Source of the DNA: Bacteroidota bacterium
Lineage (GTDB): Bacteria > Bacteroidota > Bacteroidia > JAADEI01
Direction: 5' to 3'
Length of the DNA: 8,111 nt
Assembly: GCA_024280615.1 (NCBI GenBank)
Contig: JAJRPU010000181.1
Location: 1-8,111, forward strand
Shown: in pieces, positions 1-7,654 of the stretch
Layout: every line of letters begins with the position of its first letter
How positions within the stretch are numbered: the stretch's first letter is position 1
Notes under the pieces: generated by a model
The model's database searches: none
Seen by the model: only the letters and a program-made list of their open reading frames with translations
What the model was told of the DNA's origin: nothing
Translations under genes and position numbers: made by a program

Positions 1-182
1 ATTCGCATAAACAGATATTTTTCGCCAACTTATATATAATATCTTCTGAGCTGTGTTACAAATGAATCAATAAGATAACTAAGTACAACCCCTAAAAACA
101 ACATGCCACATAATAATAAGCTTGTTAACAGGATATTATGATGAAACAAATCCTAGCATTAAATGCTTGAAGATAAACAGAG

Positions 183-190
183 TATATTTG
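183..190 (+). promoter_or_regulatory. Bacteroidota-type -7 promoter element for the 543-aa gene
   Basis: TATATTTG is an exact match to the Bacteroidota housekeeping -7 consensus TAnnTTTG. It ends 19 bases before the ATG at 210, which would give a leader of roughly a dozen bases. I see no well-spaced TTG -33 element, so the call rests on the -7 match and its position. The rest of 1-209 is AT-rich and I see no gene or RNA in it. Confidence 0.4.
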
Positions 191-209
191 CAAAATAAAA
201 GCCACTCAA

Positions 210-1841
210 ATGGCAAAATTTCCTCGTATCTATTATCTCATTGCAACCCTTAGTCAGGAAGAACTAAGCTATATTCTAGAACAGAATATACCTTCGGTTA
301 TAAAGCAATACATATCTCTTCTCGCTAGGGAAACACCTGAACTAGACAGAATGAAATTAGCTGAAATTCATATTATCCGTAATAATAGATCAATTTCTAG
401 GTCCATAAGAAAACAAGCATACAACATAATAGTAAATCTGCTTTTCAGGAGGTATTTTGCAGCAGACGATTTGTGCCTAAACCATATACCTTTACTCTTT
501 CTGAATGGTATATATTCTGGTATTCGTAAACATGCAGCTAAAGCTCTTTCTTTTCCAGAGGATTCCATAGATTGGAAAGACGATATAATTTGGCAGCTTT
601 TACATCCAGCTTGGGAACTTTTATGGTACCAGGCTATTCCCGGGGAAGACATGCCTAAATACGTTGACAAAATAATAGAGAAAGGGCACTATATGGAAAA
701 TACCTTGAGATGCACAATATATACTAAAATAATCGAGACAATAGCATTTGCAAATCCTTGTGTATATCACAATAAGCCTTCACAAAATCCTATAACTAAA
801 TACATTGACAAAATAGTAAATTCAGTACGCTACAGCAATATGATCGGCAATTATATTTTAATTTCTAGAATAGCAGTATACATGTCATACACTTTATTTA
901 AATATCAGTATTTCCTTTCACTTTCTCAACTTTTAAGAAAAGCTGCAAATCGCTTTTCTTTAATAACAGACGAAATTATACAAGAAATCTCAAAAGCAGA
1001 AACAGAATGCAAAAAGGCTATTATCAATTCCAAAGCACCCGCGGTTATCATTGGAACTATTTATCCTATAATACTATACGGCAGTGTCCTTTATGGAACA
1101 TTATCCCAAGATTACGTTAAAGAAATCTGTAATAAATTAAATGAAATGCTAAAGTACTTCAACCTTGATTATGTTCCTGGGCACCAAAGAATAGAATTTG
1201 AAATTAGGTATGCTAGATGGCTTTTTATAAATGGGTTTTTTGAGTCATATAGGGATGTCATTAAATCTATAGAAGCACGAGTATTTCAACGAAACATAGG
1301 AGAATTTAGTATTGAGTATTATGTCAGTACTAAGTTCTGGGAGCACTTGCTGGAAGGTGATTATCATGCGGCAAGCAATATAGTGAAAAAAATACGCAAG
1401 TTAAGGCATAAGAATATATACAAATTAGTGTTTTTATCATATATTTATGACGTTATCTTAAATATAGAAGCTAATAAATTTCGGCAGGCATGGGCATCTG
1501 GAGACAAATGTTACCAATGGGCTCGTAGACATAACAAATATCTAAAGATAGCACGATTATTAAGGTATATTACCAAGTGGGCACACCTTAAAGGAACTCT
1601 TGGATTTTGGCAAAAATGCTTTACTATGTTATCAGGTTATTACATGGATGCCCCTTCTCTAATGGAAATCGAATCTACATCATTATTGCTAGTTTGGTTA
1701 TATGCTCGTTCTAAAGCAAAAACTCTAAAAGGTGTACTAACTTCTTTAGAACCTATAATAGATGTTGAAGCAGTAGAAAAAATGCGAGAAAATTTATTCG
1801 CTTGGAAAGTTCCACGGGAGTGGTTAACGTTTCTTGATTGA
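210..1841 (+). CDS. Unrecognised 543-aa helical-repeat-like protein
   Basis: I do not recognise this protein. It has no signal peptide and no convincing membrane segment, so it is probably cytoplasmic. The sequence looks almost wholly alpha-helical and is rich in Ile, Tyr, Lys and Arg. Residues about 60-115 contain two HEAT-like helices (SIRKQAYNIIVNLLF and SGIRKHAAKAL). Residues about 325-470 resemble degenerate TPR-type helical pairs, with alternating aromatic and small residues. This would suit a protein-binding solenoid, which is inference only. No catalytic motif is visible. The ATG start is supported by the -7 element ending 19 bases upstream. Composition is the oddity: hand-counted lines give about 23-37% GC, against about 35-53% in the following gene, with frequent ATA isoleucine codons. 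This is compatible with horizontal acquisition. The frame is intact to a TGA at 1839-1841. It shares orientation with the prenyltransferase gene downstream but probably not function. Confidence 0.75.
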   Translation: MAKFPRIYYLIATLSQEELSYILEQNIPSVIKQYISLLARETPELDRMKLAEIHIIRNNRSISRSIRKQAYNIIVNLLFRRYFAADDLCLNHIPLLFLNGIYSGIRKHAAKALSFPEDSIDWKDDIIWQLLHPAWELLWYQAIPGEDMPKYVDKIIEKGHYMENTLRCTIYTKIIETIAFANPCVYHNKPSQNPITKYIDKIVNSVRYSNMIGNYILISRIAVYMSYTLFKYQYFLSLSQLLRKAANRFSLITDEIIQEISKAETECKKAIINSKAPAVIIGTIYPIILYGSVLYGTLSQDYVKEICNKLNEMLKYFNLDYVPGHQRIEFEIRYARWLFINGFFESYRDVIKSIEARVFQRNIGEFSIEYYVSTKFWEHLLEGDYHAASNIVKKIRKLRHKNIYKLVFLSYIYDVILNIEANKFRQAWASGDKCYQWARRHNKYLKIARLLRYITKWAHLKGTLGFWQKCFTMLSGYYMDAPSLMEIESTSLLLVWLYARSKAKTLKGVLTSLEPIIDVEAVEKMRENLFAWKVPREWLTFLD

Positions 1842-1917
1842 GTTGCATTTTTTAGTAATGCTAGTAAGTTCAGCCTTAAATTTAACCTTAGTGATTTACA
1901 TTAGCATAAAAAATCCC

Positions 1918-3276
1918 ATGGATTGGATGAAGTCTCTTCGGAAGATTTTCAATGAAAACAGGACATTAACCTTGACCACACAGGGAGAGGAAGGACCATG
2001 GAGTGCTAAAACTTTTTTTGCTGAGAAGGATGGATACATTTATGTGGCATTAGAAAACAGCCGAACATATAGGAATATCAAGGAGAGTTCGCAGGTGGTT
2101 TTTGTTATAGAAAGGGGCAAGCCAGACCGGTTCGTGCAGGGTATTGGTGTTGCAGAAGACCTCGGAAAGATTGAAGAGGTTCCAGAGCGACACCTGTTGC
2201 TAAACAGAAACATGGAATTGCTGGCATTTATCCGATTTATTCCAGAAGTTCATGTTATACGAATAAAGCCAGTGAAACTCTATGTCTCTGATTTTTCAGG
2301 GGAATGGAAACCCAGAATGGAAGTTGAAGTTACCGATGAGGTTCTGAAAGAATTCGCAGAAGAGTATCCAGTGAGGGTTCCAGTGTGGAAAAAGCTATTG
2401 CTTGCAACACGTCCATTTTCCTTCACAGTTACTATTTTCTCAATACTTATTGGTGCTTTGCTTGCTCCACAGATTGACGGCATCTGGCTGTTAATAACTA
2501 TTCTGGGAGGAATTCTCGTTCATGCTGGAATAAATGTTCTTAGTGATTACAATGATTGGAAACGTGGTGCTGACACGTGGAGAGTCCTCGGGTCATCCAG
2601 AATGCTTGTGGATAAGCAAATGAGCCCCAAGGCTTTATTAGCTTGGGGTTGGTTGTTATTTCTGTTTGCTGCTGCCATAGGGGCTGCTGTCTATTTCCTC
2701 AGGACGGAACACATAGGGTGGGTTATCCTTGCCGGTGCATTCCTCGGACTTTTCTACACGATGCCACCAATTGGACTTAAATACAGGGCATTGGGAGACA
2801 TCGCTGTTTTCTTGGCTTTTGGACCCTTGATGGCTTTGGGGACATGGATGATTCAGACTCAACAACCTTTTAGCTGGGAACCTGTGTTGGCTTCCATACC
2901 TTTGGGACTCCTTACTATTGCCATATTGCATGCTAACAACTATAGGGACATAGAAGATGACCGCAGAGCCGGATATGTCACCATGGCTGGATTGCTGGGA
3001 CCCCAAGGCAGTGCATATTATTACGCTTTCCTCGTTATCGCCGCTTATGTTTCATTGGGTTTAGTTGTAGCGGTTGGATTTTTGACGCCATGGGCATTAC
3101 TTGCGTTTCTCTCCTTGCCGTGGGCTATACAAAACATAAAGATTGCCTTGAAACCGCAAAGGGTAGCCTTCTTCTTCCTTGATTTACTCACTGCCCAATT
3201 GCACATGTTCTTTGGACTATTTATGACTGCTGGGCTAATTGCAGATAGGTTTAATTTTCTTAAGAAAGGGGGCTAA
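1918..3276 (+). CDS. Split-barrel flavin (PNPOx-like) domain fused to a UbiA/MenA-type prenyltransferase
   Basis: From the ATG at 1918 the protein has 452 residues. Residues about 1-130 resemble the FMN-binding split barrel of pyridoxamine-5'-phosphate-oxidase-like proteins: a short helix, then strands carrying TLTTQGEEGPWSAKTFFAEK and YVALENSRTYRNIKES, as in small general-stress/PNPOx proteins. Residues about 158-445 form a UbiA-superfamily membrane domain with eight or nine hydrophobic helices. It carries both Asp-rich motifs that bind Mg-prenyl diphosphate: N206, D210, D213 and D219 within NVLSDYNDWKRGAD, and NNYRDIEDDRRAG with D344 and D348. The second motif most resembles MenA, which transfers a polyprenyl chain to 1,4-dihydroxy-2-naphthoate in menaquinone synthesis; another aromatic acceptor is possible. 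MenA is normally about 300 residues without the N-terminal domain. The frame is open back to a TTG at 1834, overlapping the previous gene, and to an ATG at 1858. I prefer 1918 because the split barrel begins there and the extra residues are AT-rich and unlike the domain. The 3' end overlaps the convergent CapA-family gene by 4 bases. Confidence 0.85.
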   Translation: MDWMKSLRKIFNENRTLTLTTQGEEGPWSAKTFFAEKDGYIYVALENSRTYRNIKESSQVVFVIERGKPDRFVQGIGVAEDLGKIEEVPERHLLLNRNMELLAFIRFIPEVHVIRIKPVKLYVSDFSGEWKPRMEVEVTDEVLKEFAEEYPVRVPVWKKLLLATRPFSFTVTIFSILIGALLAPQIDGIWLLITILGGILVHAGINVLSDYNDWKRGADTWRVLGSSRMLVDKQMSPKALLAWGWLLFLFAAAIGAAVYFLRTEHIGWVILAGAFLGLFYTMPPIGLKYRALGDIAVFLAFGPLMALGTWMIQTQQPFSWEPVLASIPLGLLTIAILHANNYRDIEDDRRAGYVTMAGLLGPQGSAYYYAFLVIAAYVSLGLVVAVGFLTPWALLAFLSLPWAIQNIKIALKPQRVAFFFLDLLTAQLHMFFGLFMTAGLIADRFNFLKKGG

Positions 3277-4331
3277 TTACTGACGGGAAGCACCTGTGGG
3301 ATTTTGAACAGTAATTTAGTCTCCGGAAAGTCTTCTTTCGTTAGTTGTTCAATCAGTTTAAAAGCTCTATGAAGAGAATCTAAATGGACTCCTGTGTTTT
3401 CGTCTTGAAAAATTGAGAGCACTTCTGCTTTTAGGAAGGTGCCTGTCGTGTCTAAGTAAATTTTTAAGATTGGTGCTATCCCATTGGGACCTGATAGATT
3501 AAATCGTTTGTATGTGGCAAAATTGCCTAAACTATATGCTATAAAACGGTCTTTGTATAGTTCAAAAGCCCGTGGAACATGGGGACCATGTCCAATGACC
3601 AAGTCGGCACCGAAGTCAATAGCTTTGTGGGCAAATTCATATACATTTCCCCGTTTTTCACCAAGAAAAATTTCCTGTTCTCTGGGAACATGTGTGTATT
3701 TGCTACCTTCAGCACCACCGTGAAATGACACAATGATTATATCAGAAAATTTCTTGAGCGTATCAATAACTGACCTGAGGAGGTCATAGTTGTTTATGTT
3801 AAGCGTGCCTTTGTTGGGGGAAAAGGCAGTGAATCCAATAACTACGCCAGATGGTAGGTGCAAGGTGTCCCATGGATGCCTAACAATGCCTGCATATTTA
3901 ATTCCTGCTTCTGACAACACTTTCATTGTGTTCTTTAAGCCTGAATATCCGAAGTCATAAATGTGGTTGTTTGCTATGCTCAATAAATCAAAGCCAGCGT
4001 CTTTAAGGCAGTTGACAAAATGGTCTGGCATGCAGAAACGATAGCAAACTTTCGGATTCTTACATTTTTTGACCTGTAGGGTATCTCCACAAAAAGTGCC
4101 TTCCAGATTCCCAAAGGTAACGTCGCCATTTTGGAGGATATCTTTTACGTCTTTCAGCAGAAATGAACAATCATTTTCCGGGGGTAAATATTTAGTTGAA
4201 GGGTATTTAGTGCCAAGCATTATGTCTCCAACGGCAATCACAGCGATTGTATCTTGAGCGTTGATTGAAATCCATATGCAAAACGCATAAAAAGTTATAG
4301 CAAAAGCAAACCTTGATAATTTGCCTATCAC
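3273..4331 (-). CDS. CapA-family (PGA_cap) secreted protein
   Basis: A 352-aa protein of the CapA/poly-gamma-glutamate capsule family, which has a metallophosphatase-like fold. An N-terminal signal peptide (positive residues K4 and R7, hydrophobic to about residue 24, cleavage probably near A25-Q26) places it outside the inner membrane. Family motifs appear in order: AVGDIMLG (33-40), GNLEGTF (74-80), ANNHIYDFG (120-128), VSFHGGAEG (201-209), GHGPHVPR (247-254) and SLGNF (267-271). D36, N122, H123, H204, H248 and H251 are likely metal or active-site residues by family analogy. Cysteines at 81, 90, 96, 100 and 108 could form disulfides. The start is a GTG, chosen because it yields a complete signal peptide and lies 17 bases after the upstream gene's stop, so the two are probably co-transcribed. 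No capB/capC-type synthase genes are nearby, so a role in poly-glutamate export is not supported; a general envelope or surface-polymer role is inferred. The stop overlaps the convergent prenyltransferase gene. Confidence 0.85.
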   Translation of the reverse strand: MIGKLSRFAFAITFYAFCIWISINAQDTIAVIAVGDIMLGTKYPSTKYLPPENDCSFLLKDVKDILQNGDVTFGNLEGTFCGDTLQVKKCKNPKVCYRFCMPDHFVNCLKDAGFDLLSIANNHIYDFGYSGLKNTMKVLSEAGIKYAGIVRHPWDTLHLPSGVVIGFTAFSPNKGTLNINNYDLLRSVIDTLKKFSDIIIVSFHGGAEGSKYTHVPREQEIFLGEKRGNVYEFAHKAIDFGADLVIGHGPHVPRAFELYKDRFIAYSLGNFATYKRFNLSGPNGIAPILKIYLDTTGTFLKAEVLSIFQDENTGVHLDSLHRAFKLIEQLTKEDFPETKLLFKIPQVLPVSN

Positions 4332-4348
4332 AAAAGGTCTTTCTCTAT

Positions 4349-5845
4349 TTAACGAATTTTTCTGATTGGTATTTTAAATGCTTGCCCATTGACTTTGACA
4401 AACAAAATTGAGGTTCCAATGTCGGAAACGTCCACAATAGCAAACTTGGACTCTATGCGATAAATTAGTTTGCCATCTGCAGAAATTATTTCTATCACAG
4501 CGGAGTTCTCAATACTAATCATTAGTGTTGAGTTAATCAGTTTAATTACAGGTTCGTTAGCAGGTTTTTCCACATTAACCACGCCAACTTTCACAACTTT
4601 TGATATTGAATCTGAGTGAGCAGGGTTAGATGCCACGAGTTTAACTGTGTATTCCCCGGGGTTGGCATAAACGTGAACAGGGTCTATGTCCACGCTCGTG
4701 TTTCCATCACCAAAGTCCCATAAGTAGGAGTCTGCACCAGTGGATTGATTAGTGAAGGTTACGGTCATGTTCTGAATAGTATAAGAAAAGTCTGCATTGA
4801 CGGAATCATAAATGGTTATGTAATTTGTTTTAATTGCTGTGTCGCTTATGCCGAATGTTGAGTTTGTTGCAACCAGTTCAACAGTATATGTTCCCGGTGT
4901 TGAATAGGCGTAAGTTGGGTTTTCGGCTGTACTTGTGTTCCCGTCACCAAAGTCCCACAAATAGGTATCTGCGTTTTGAGTTAGGTTAGTGAAAGTGATT
5001 GTTTGTCCGACTAAAGCGGTTGTTGGAGATGCCGTGAAATCAGCAGTTAGAGTGAAGTTTATAAATCTTGCGGAGATGGTGTCTGAGACCAAGTCGTGGG
5101 ATATAGTCAAAATCGGGAAGCGAAATCCTGAAATGTCAGCAATGAAATATATTGCATGCAATGAGTCCTCCTGGGAAAACACCTGTCCGAGCAGAGAATT
5201 CGTTGCTACAGTAATTATTTTAATGCGTCGCGATACTCTTAGGACATTGTTGACCGTTAGGTTGGGCAGGACAAGGGTTCCGTAACCGTTTACTGTGTCA
5301 TAGTGGGTAACAGTGATAGTTACATCTGCTGGGGCCCCAAAGACTGTAGTGCTGAATTCATAAATGCCATCGTCAAAAAAGGTTGTATTGTATGTCAAAG
5401 GAGCTATTAGGAGGGTGTCGCCATCTGTGGCAGGTGCTGAAAAAGAGCCAATTAATGGATTGTTGCCTGCTATGCCTGTTGTTACGTCATAGGCTTCTGG
5501 ACCGGTAGTGCTACTAATTCTTTGCAGGTAAGTGTAGATGCCGAGGTCTTGGAGGGCATAGAGGGCTGCCTGAGCGAAAGGCTCTGTAGCAAAAGGTGTG
5601 CTGTCAGGATGTAAATAAATGGTTGTGTCAATATAGTCTGGTTGAAGAATTGTGGAGAAGTTCCATGTTTGGTTAGGACCGGTTCCAGATAAGATGGTTT
5701 GGTCAGCAACAAATGTGTCAACGTAGTAAGTCATTTTAAGGTTAGGCAGTGGCAGCGTGGTGGAATCAAGCACTGGCTGAGCTTCTGTTCTCAAAGTGTT
5801 TAGGATAATAAACATGCTGCTTATGGTGATGATGACCTTCTTCAT
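4349..5845 (-). CDS. Secreted PKD-domain protein with type IX secretion C-terminal sorting signal
   Basis: A 498-aa exported protein. Residues 1-22 are a Sec signal peptide (MKKVIITISS start, cleavage probably after TEA or AQ). Residues about 24-265 are a Thr/Ser/Asn-rich, beta-strand-rich region that I cannot assign to a family. Two PKD domains follow, at about 268-347 and 350-423. Each has the diagnostic YLWDFGDGNTS core and a later GTYTVELVATN- or GEYTVKLVASN-like strand. Residues about 428-498 look like a type A Por-secretion C-terminal domain: short strands, an IISADGKLIYR-like segment and a basic end (PIRKIR). In Bacteroidota such domains direct transport across the outer membrane by the type IX system and attachment to the surface. 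No catalytic motif is visible, so adhesion or a structural surface role is the most that can be inferred. It is first in a probable operon with the CapA-family gene, which starts 17 bases after its stop. A -7 element lies 21 bases upstream of the start. Confidence 0.85.
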   Translation of the reverse strand: MKKVIITISSMFIILNTLRTEAQPVLDSTTLPLPNLKMTYYVDTFVADQTILSGTGPNQTWNFSTILQPDYIDTTIYLHPDSTPFATEPFAQAALYALQDLGIYTYLQRISSTTGPEAYDVTTGIAGNNPLIGSFSAPATDGDTLLIAPLTYNTTFFDDGIYEFSTTVFGAPADVTITVTHYDTVNGYGTLVLPNLTVNNVLRVSRRIKIITVATNSLLGQVFSQEDSLHAIYFIADISGFRFPILTISHDLVSDTISARFINFTLTADFTASPTTALVGQTITFTNLTQNADTYLWDFGDGNTSTAENPTYAYSTPGTYTVELVATNSTFGISDTAIKTNYITIYDSVNADFSYTIQNMTVTFTNQSTGADSYLWDFGDGNTSVDIDPVHVYANPGEYTVKLVASNPAHSDSISKVVKVGVVNVEKPANEPVIKLINSTLMISIENSAVIEIISADGKLIYRIESKFAIVDVSDIGTSILFVKVNGQAFKIPIRKIR

Positions 5846-5866
5846 ATTTTTTATTTTATCTGCTTA

Positions 5867-5874
5867 CAAAGATA
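5867..5874 (-). promoter_or_regulatory. Bacteroidota-type -7 element for the PKD/CapA operon
   Basis: On the minus strand this reads TATCTTTG, an exact match to TAnnTTTG. It ends 21 bases before the ATG whose first base is 5845. No clear TTG -33 element sits at the usual 19-21-base spacing. The leader between it and the start codon is A/T-only in its last bases, with no Shine-Dalgarno sequence. Confidence 0.4.
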
Positions 5875-5921
5875 AAATGGTTGCTTTAAATTAAGTCATG
5901 AACGTGCAAACTTTATTTTAC

Positions 5922-5929
5922 TACTTTTA
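5922..5929 (+). promoter_or_regulatory. Possible weak -7 element for the 357-aa gene
   Basis: TACTTTTA matches TAnnTTTG at all but the last base and ends 17 bases before the ATG at 5947, the spacing seen for the other genes here. There is no good -33 partner. Just upstream, at 5909-5920, is a 12-base string (AACTTTATTTTA) that recurs exactly before the next gene at 7091-7102 and could instead hold the functional element. Confidence 0.2.
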
Positions 5930-5946
5930 TCACGAAATAGTGAAAG

Positions 5947-7020
5947 ATGACAAGGATATATGGCAAGGTTGAGGGTCCTGAGGACATAAGGAGGATAAAT
6001 TGCATTATCAGGGATGAAATGCTGACTGTGGAGGACAAGTCCCAGTTGACTGATTTAAAGAAACGCAGTGATTACCTATGCACACTTACTTTTTCGCCGT
6101 TCTGGAAAAGGAAATTTGGTTCGCTCGTGGAACAATTAAGGCATGTGGCACGGGAGGAAAATTTTGTTACAGTCAGACTTGCAAACTTTATCGCAAAATA
6201 TCACAATTGGGACATGGAATATGACCCATGGGGACCAGATGACCCTTCAATAGAACAACAACTTAAAGAACTTCCCGAAGAAGTAATTAAGGAAACTATT
6301 GAAAGTTCCATTGACCTGAAAGAAGAAGTTGACATTTTTGAGGACTACAGGCGTTCCTTCTGCAGAATTAGAAAGGCAATGATTATGGCAGAATCAGAAA
6401 GAGACCTATTGCGATTAAAAAGAAGTAGTGATTTGTTGGTGGCAATGACATGGCTTCCTGATTTCCAAGAGCGATTTGCTGATGTGTTTGATAAGTTGAG
6501 GCAATTGGTTGAAAAGGAAGAGCAGCGCACTGTCAAGGTGGCTGAAATTATAGCAACTGTAAATGGATGGAATGCATCTTTTGAAAAATGGGATTCCTCG
6601 GACATTGAAGAGGACCAAACCGTGGAACAATACATTGAACAACTACTTGAGGAAGAAGAGAAGGCAGAAAAATATATTCCCACAGAGTCCAGATATAAAG
6701 AGGGACGCACACTGTGGCTTATATATTTCCATAAAGGGAGAAATAGATGGCTTGCAAAGAGAATATATTTCCCGGGGTCAGCACGAAACATTAAACTTGA
6801 AGGACCCGCTGAATTCACTAACAGATTTGGTAAAAAAGTATGGGGCGTCAAAATCACTTATGAAGCCTTATTGAAAGCCACAACAATCAAGCGCGGCAAT
6901 GTTCTTATTCATCTTCCTGAACGATGGGTTAAGAGAAGCAAAGTTGTGCAGTTGCCCAAAGAAGCAGAGAAGATTGAACTTAAGGAAGACAGACCAGATT
7001 TCGCTTATCCAGTGACATAA
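5947..7020 (+). CDS. Unrecognised 357-aa protein with an internal duplication
   Basis: I do not recognise a family. The protein has no signal peptide or membrane segment and is probably cytoplasmic. Residues 15-95 and 135-215 are two copies of one helical module that align without gaps at an offset of exactly 120 residues, with about 26 of 81 positions identical. Shared positions include R15/R135, R16/R136, C19/C139, M25/M145, K38/K158, S41-D42/S161-D162, T48/T168, P51/P171, F57/F177, L64-R65/L184-R185, T75-V76/T195-V196, I82-A83/I202-A203, W88/W208 and W95/W215. Acidic linkers follow each copy, at about 96-134 and 216-245. Residues about 252-335 form a different, strand-rich and basic C-terminal domain (LWLIYFHKGRNRW, AEFTNRFGKKVWGVKITYE), which ends in a Lys/Glu-rich tail. 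The basic aromatic character of that domain might suit nucleic-acid or protein binding, but this is speculation. It is divergent from the PKD operon and upstream of the 166-aa gene in the same orientation, 94 bases apart. Confidence 0.8.
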   Translation: MTRIYGKVEGPEDIRRINCIIRDEMLTVEDKSQLTDLKKRSDYLCTLTFSPFWKRKFGSLVEQLRHVAREENFVTVRLANFIAKYHNWDMEYDPWGPDDPSIEQQLKELPEEVIKETIESSIDLKEEVDIFEDYRRSFCRIRKAMIMAESERDLLRLKRSSDLLVAMTWLPDFQERFADVFDKLRQLVEKEEQRTVKVAEIIATVNGWNASFEKWDSSDIEEDQTVEQYIEQLLEEEEKAEKYIPTESRYKEGRTLWLIYFHKGRNRWLAKRIYFPGSARNIKLEGPAEFTNRFGKKVWGVKITYEALLKATTIKRGNVLIHLPERWVKRSKVVQLPKEAEKIELKEDRPDFAYPVT

Positions 7021-7035
7021 AATATAGTTTAATTC

Positions 7036-7052
7036 TTCAAATAGAATTTGAA
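7036..7052. repeat. Small perfect inverted repeat downstream of the 357-aa gene
   Basis: TTCAAAT and ATTTGAA form a perfect 7-base stem around the 3-base loop AGA, 16 bases after the stop at 7020. The stem is AT-rich and no T-tract follows directly, so an intrinsic terminator is doubtful. It could be an operator for the 166-aa gene promoter immediately downstream, or chance in AT-rich sequence. Confidence 0.3.
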
Positions 7053-7066
7053 AAACTGTTTAGATG

Positions 7067-7097
7067 TTGTAAGATAAAGTTTTTTTTCGTAACTTTA
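7067..7097 (+). promoter_or_regulatory. Candidate promoter for the 166-aa gene
   Basis: TTG at 7067-7069 and TAACTTTA at 7090-7097 are separated by 20 bases, which fits the Bacteroidota -33/-7 layout. The -7 element differs from TAnnTTTG only in the last base. It ends 17 bases before the ATG at 7115, leaving a very short leader with no Shine-Dalgarno sequence. A run of eight T (7080-7087) lies in the spacer. If active, this promoter would also read into the tandem repeat array beyond the gene. Confidence 0.4.
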
Positions 7098-7114
7098 TTT
7101 TAAAATTTCCTAAC

Positions 7115-7615
7115 ATGGATAAGAAGGGAAGAGTTAGTGGACAATTAACTAAGGAAGACTTGGACCATTTGATAGGACAAATCAGACATATCAAAAAACA
7201 TTTGCCATTTTTAATTCAGTTAAGTCCAGAGGAACGAAGAGGAGGTCTCAAAATGGGTGATAGAACAGTTGCTTTCGTGGAACGTGCCCTGCAGATAGCA
7301 CAGGAAAGAAAAGATTTGTTGCCGCCTTATGTAGATTTAGAAGAAATGGAAAGGGATTTAGAATTATGGAAAAACTTAGGAATTCTTGTCCAGGAACTAT
7401 CTTCCCTGCTTGAAGCAGTGGAGGACACACGTATGGCTGCCGGAGCAGATGCTTACACTACTGCATTGCTTATTTACAACTCTTTGAGGCAGGCTGCTGA
7501 AGCAGGAGTGCCCGGTTTGGATACTTTAATAGCAGAACTCAGTAGAAGGTTTGAATATGCTACTAAAGGTCGGACCTCTACTGGTGAACAGTCCGAAGAA
7601 AGTCAAGGGGAATAG
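7115..7615 (+). CDS. Conserved uncharacterised small helical protein next to the repeat array
   Basis: A 166-aa soluble protein, predicted all-helical with about four helices (roughly 13-37, 47-65, 74-105 and 108-147) and a Ser/Glu-rich, probably disordered tail (151-166). It shows a motif set that I recall, without a search, from hypothetical proteins of Bacteroidota and some cyanobacteria: LSPEERRGGLKMGDRTVAFV (36-55), LLPPYVDLEEMERDLEL (68-84), AGADAYTTALLIYNSLRQAA (109-128) and VPGLDTLIAELSRRF (132-146). No enzymatic residues are evident and I know of no assigned function. The ATG at 7115 is supported by the promoter candidate ending 17 bases upstream. The gene ends in TAG at 7613-7615, and a 43-base tandem array starts 39 bases later with no obvious terminator between, so the array could form part of the transcript's 3' region. 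A functional link between protein and array is inferred from adjacency alone. Confidence 0.8.
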   Translation: MDKKGRVSGQLTKEDLDHLIGQIRHIKKHLPFLIQLSPEERRGGLKMGDRTVAFVERALQIAQERKDLLPPYVDLEEMERDLELWKNLGILVQELSSLLEAVEDTRMAAGADAYTTALLIYNSLRQAAEAGVPGLDTLIAELSRRFEYATKGRTSTGEQSEESQGE

Positions 7616-7654
7616 TTATAAATAAGTTAGTCTAAGACGTGTTTTAAGATACGA

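Noticed and set aside
1834..1917. TTG (1834) or ATG (1858) as the start of the prenyltransferase fusion
   Set aside because: The extra residues lie before the split-barrel domain, are AT-rich, and at 1834 overlap the preceding gene. The ATG at 1918 fits the domain start, though the earlier starts cannot be excluded.
2656..3006. Minus-strand open frame inside the prenyltransferase gene
   Set aside because: It is antisense to well-supported coding sequence with family motifs, and its translation is low in recognisable features. The same reasoning excludes the other antisense frames in 368-670, 2280-2483, 3484-3723, 4069-4257, 4989-5285 and 6345-6857.
7080..7087. Eight-T run as the T-tract of an intrinsic terminator
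   Set aside because: No stable hairpin precedes it directly; the inverted repeat at 7036-7052 is 27 bases upstream. The run fits better in the spacer of the promoter for the 166-aa gene.
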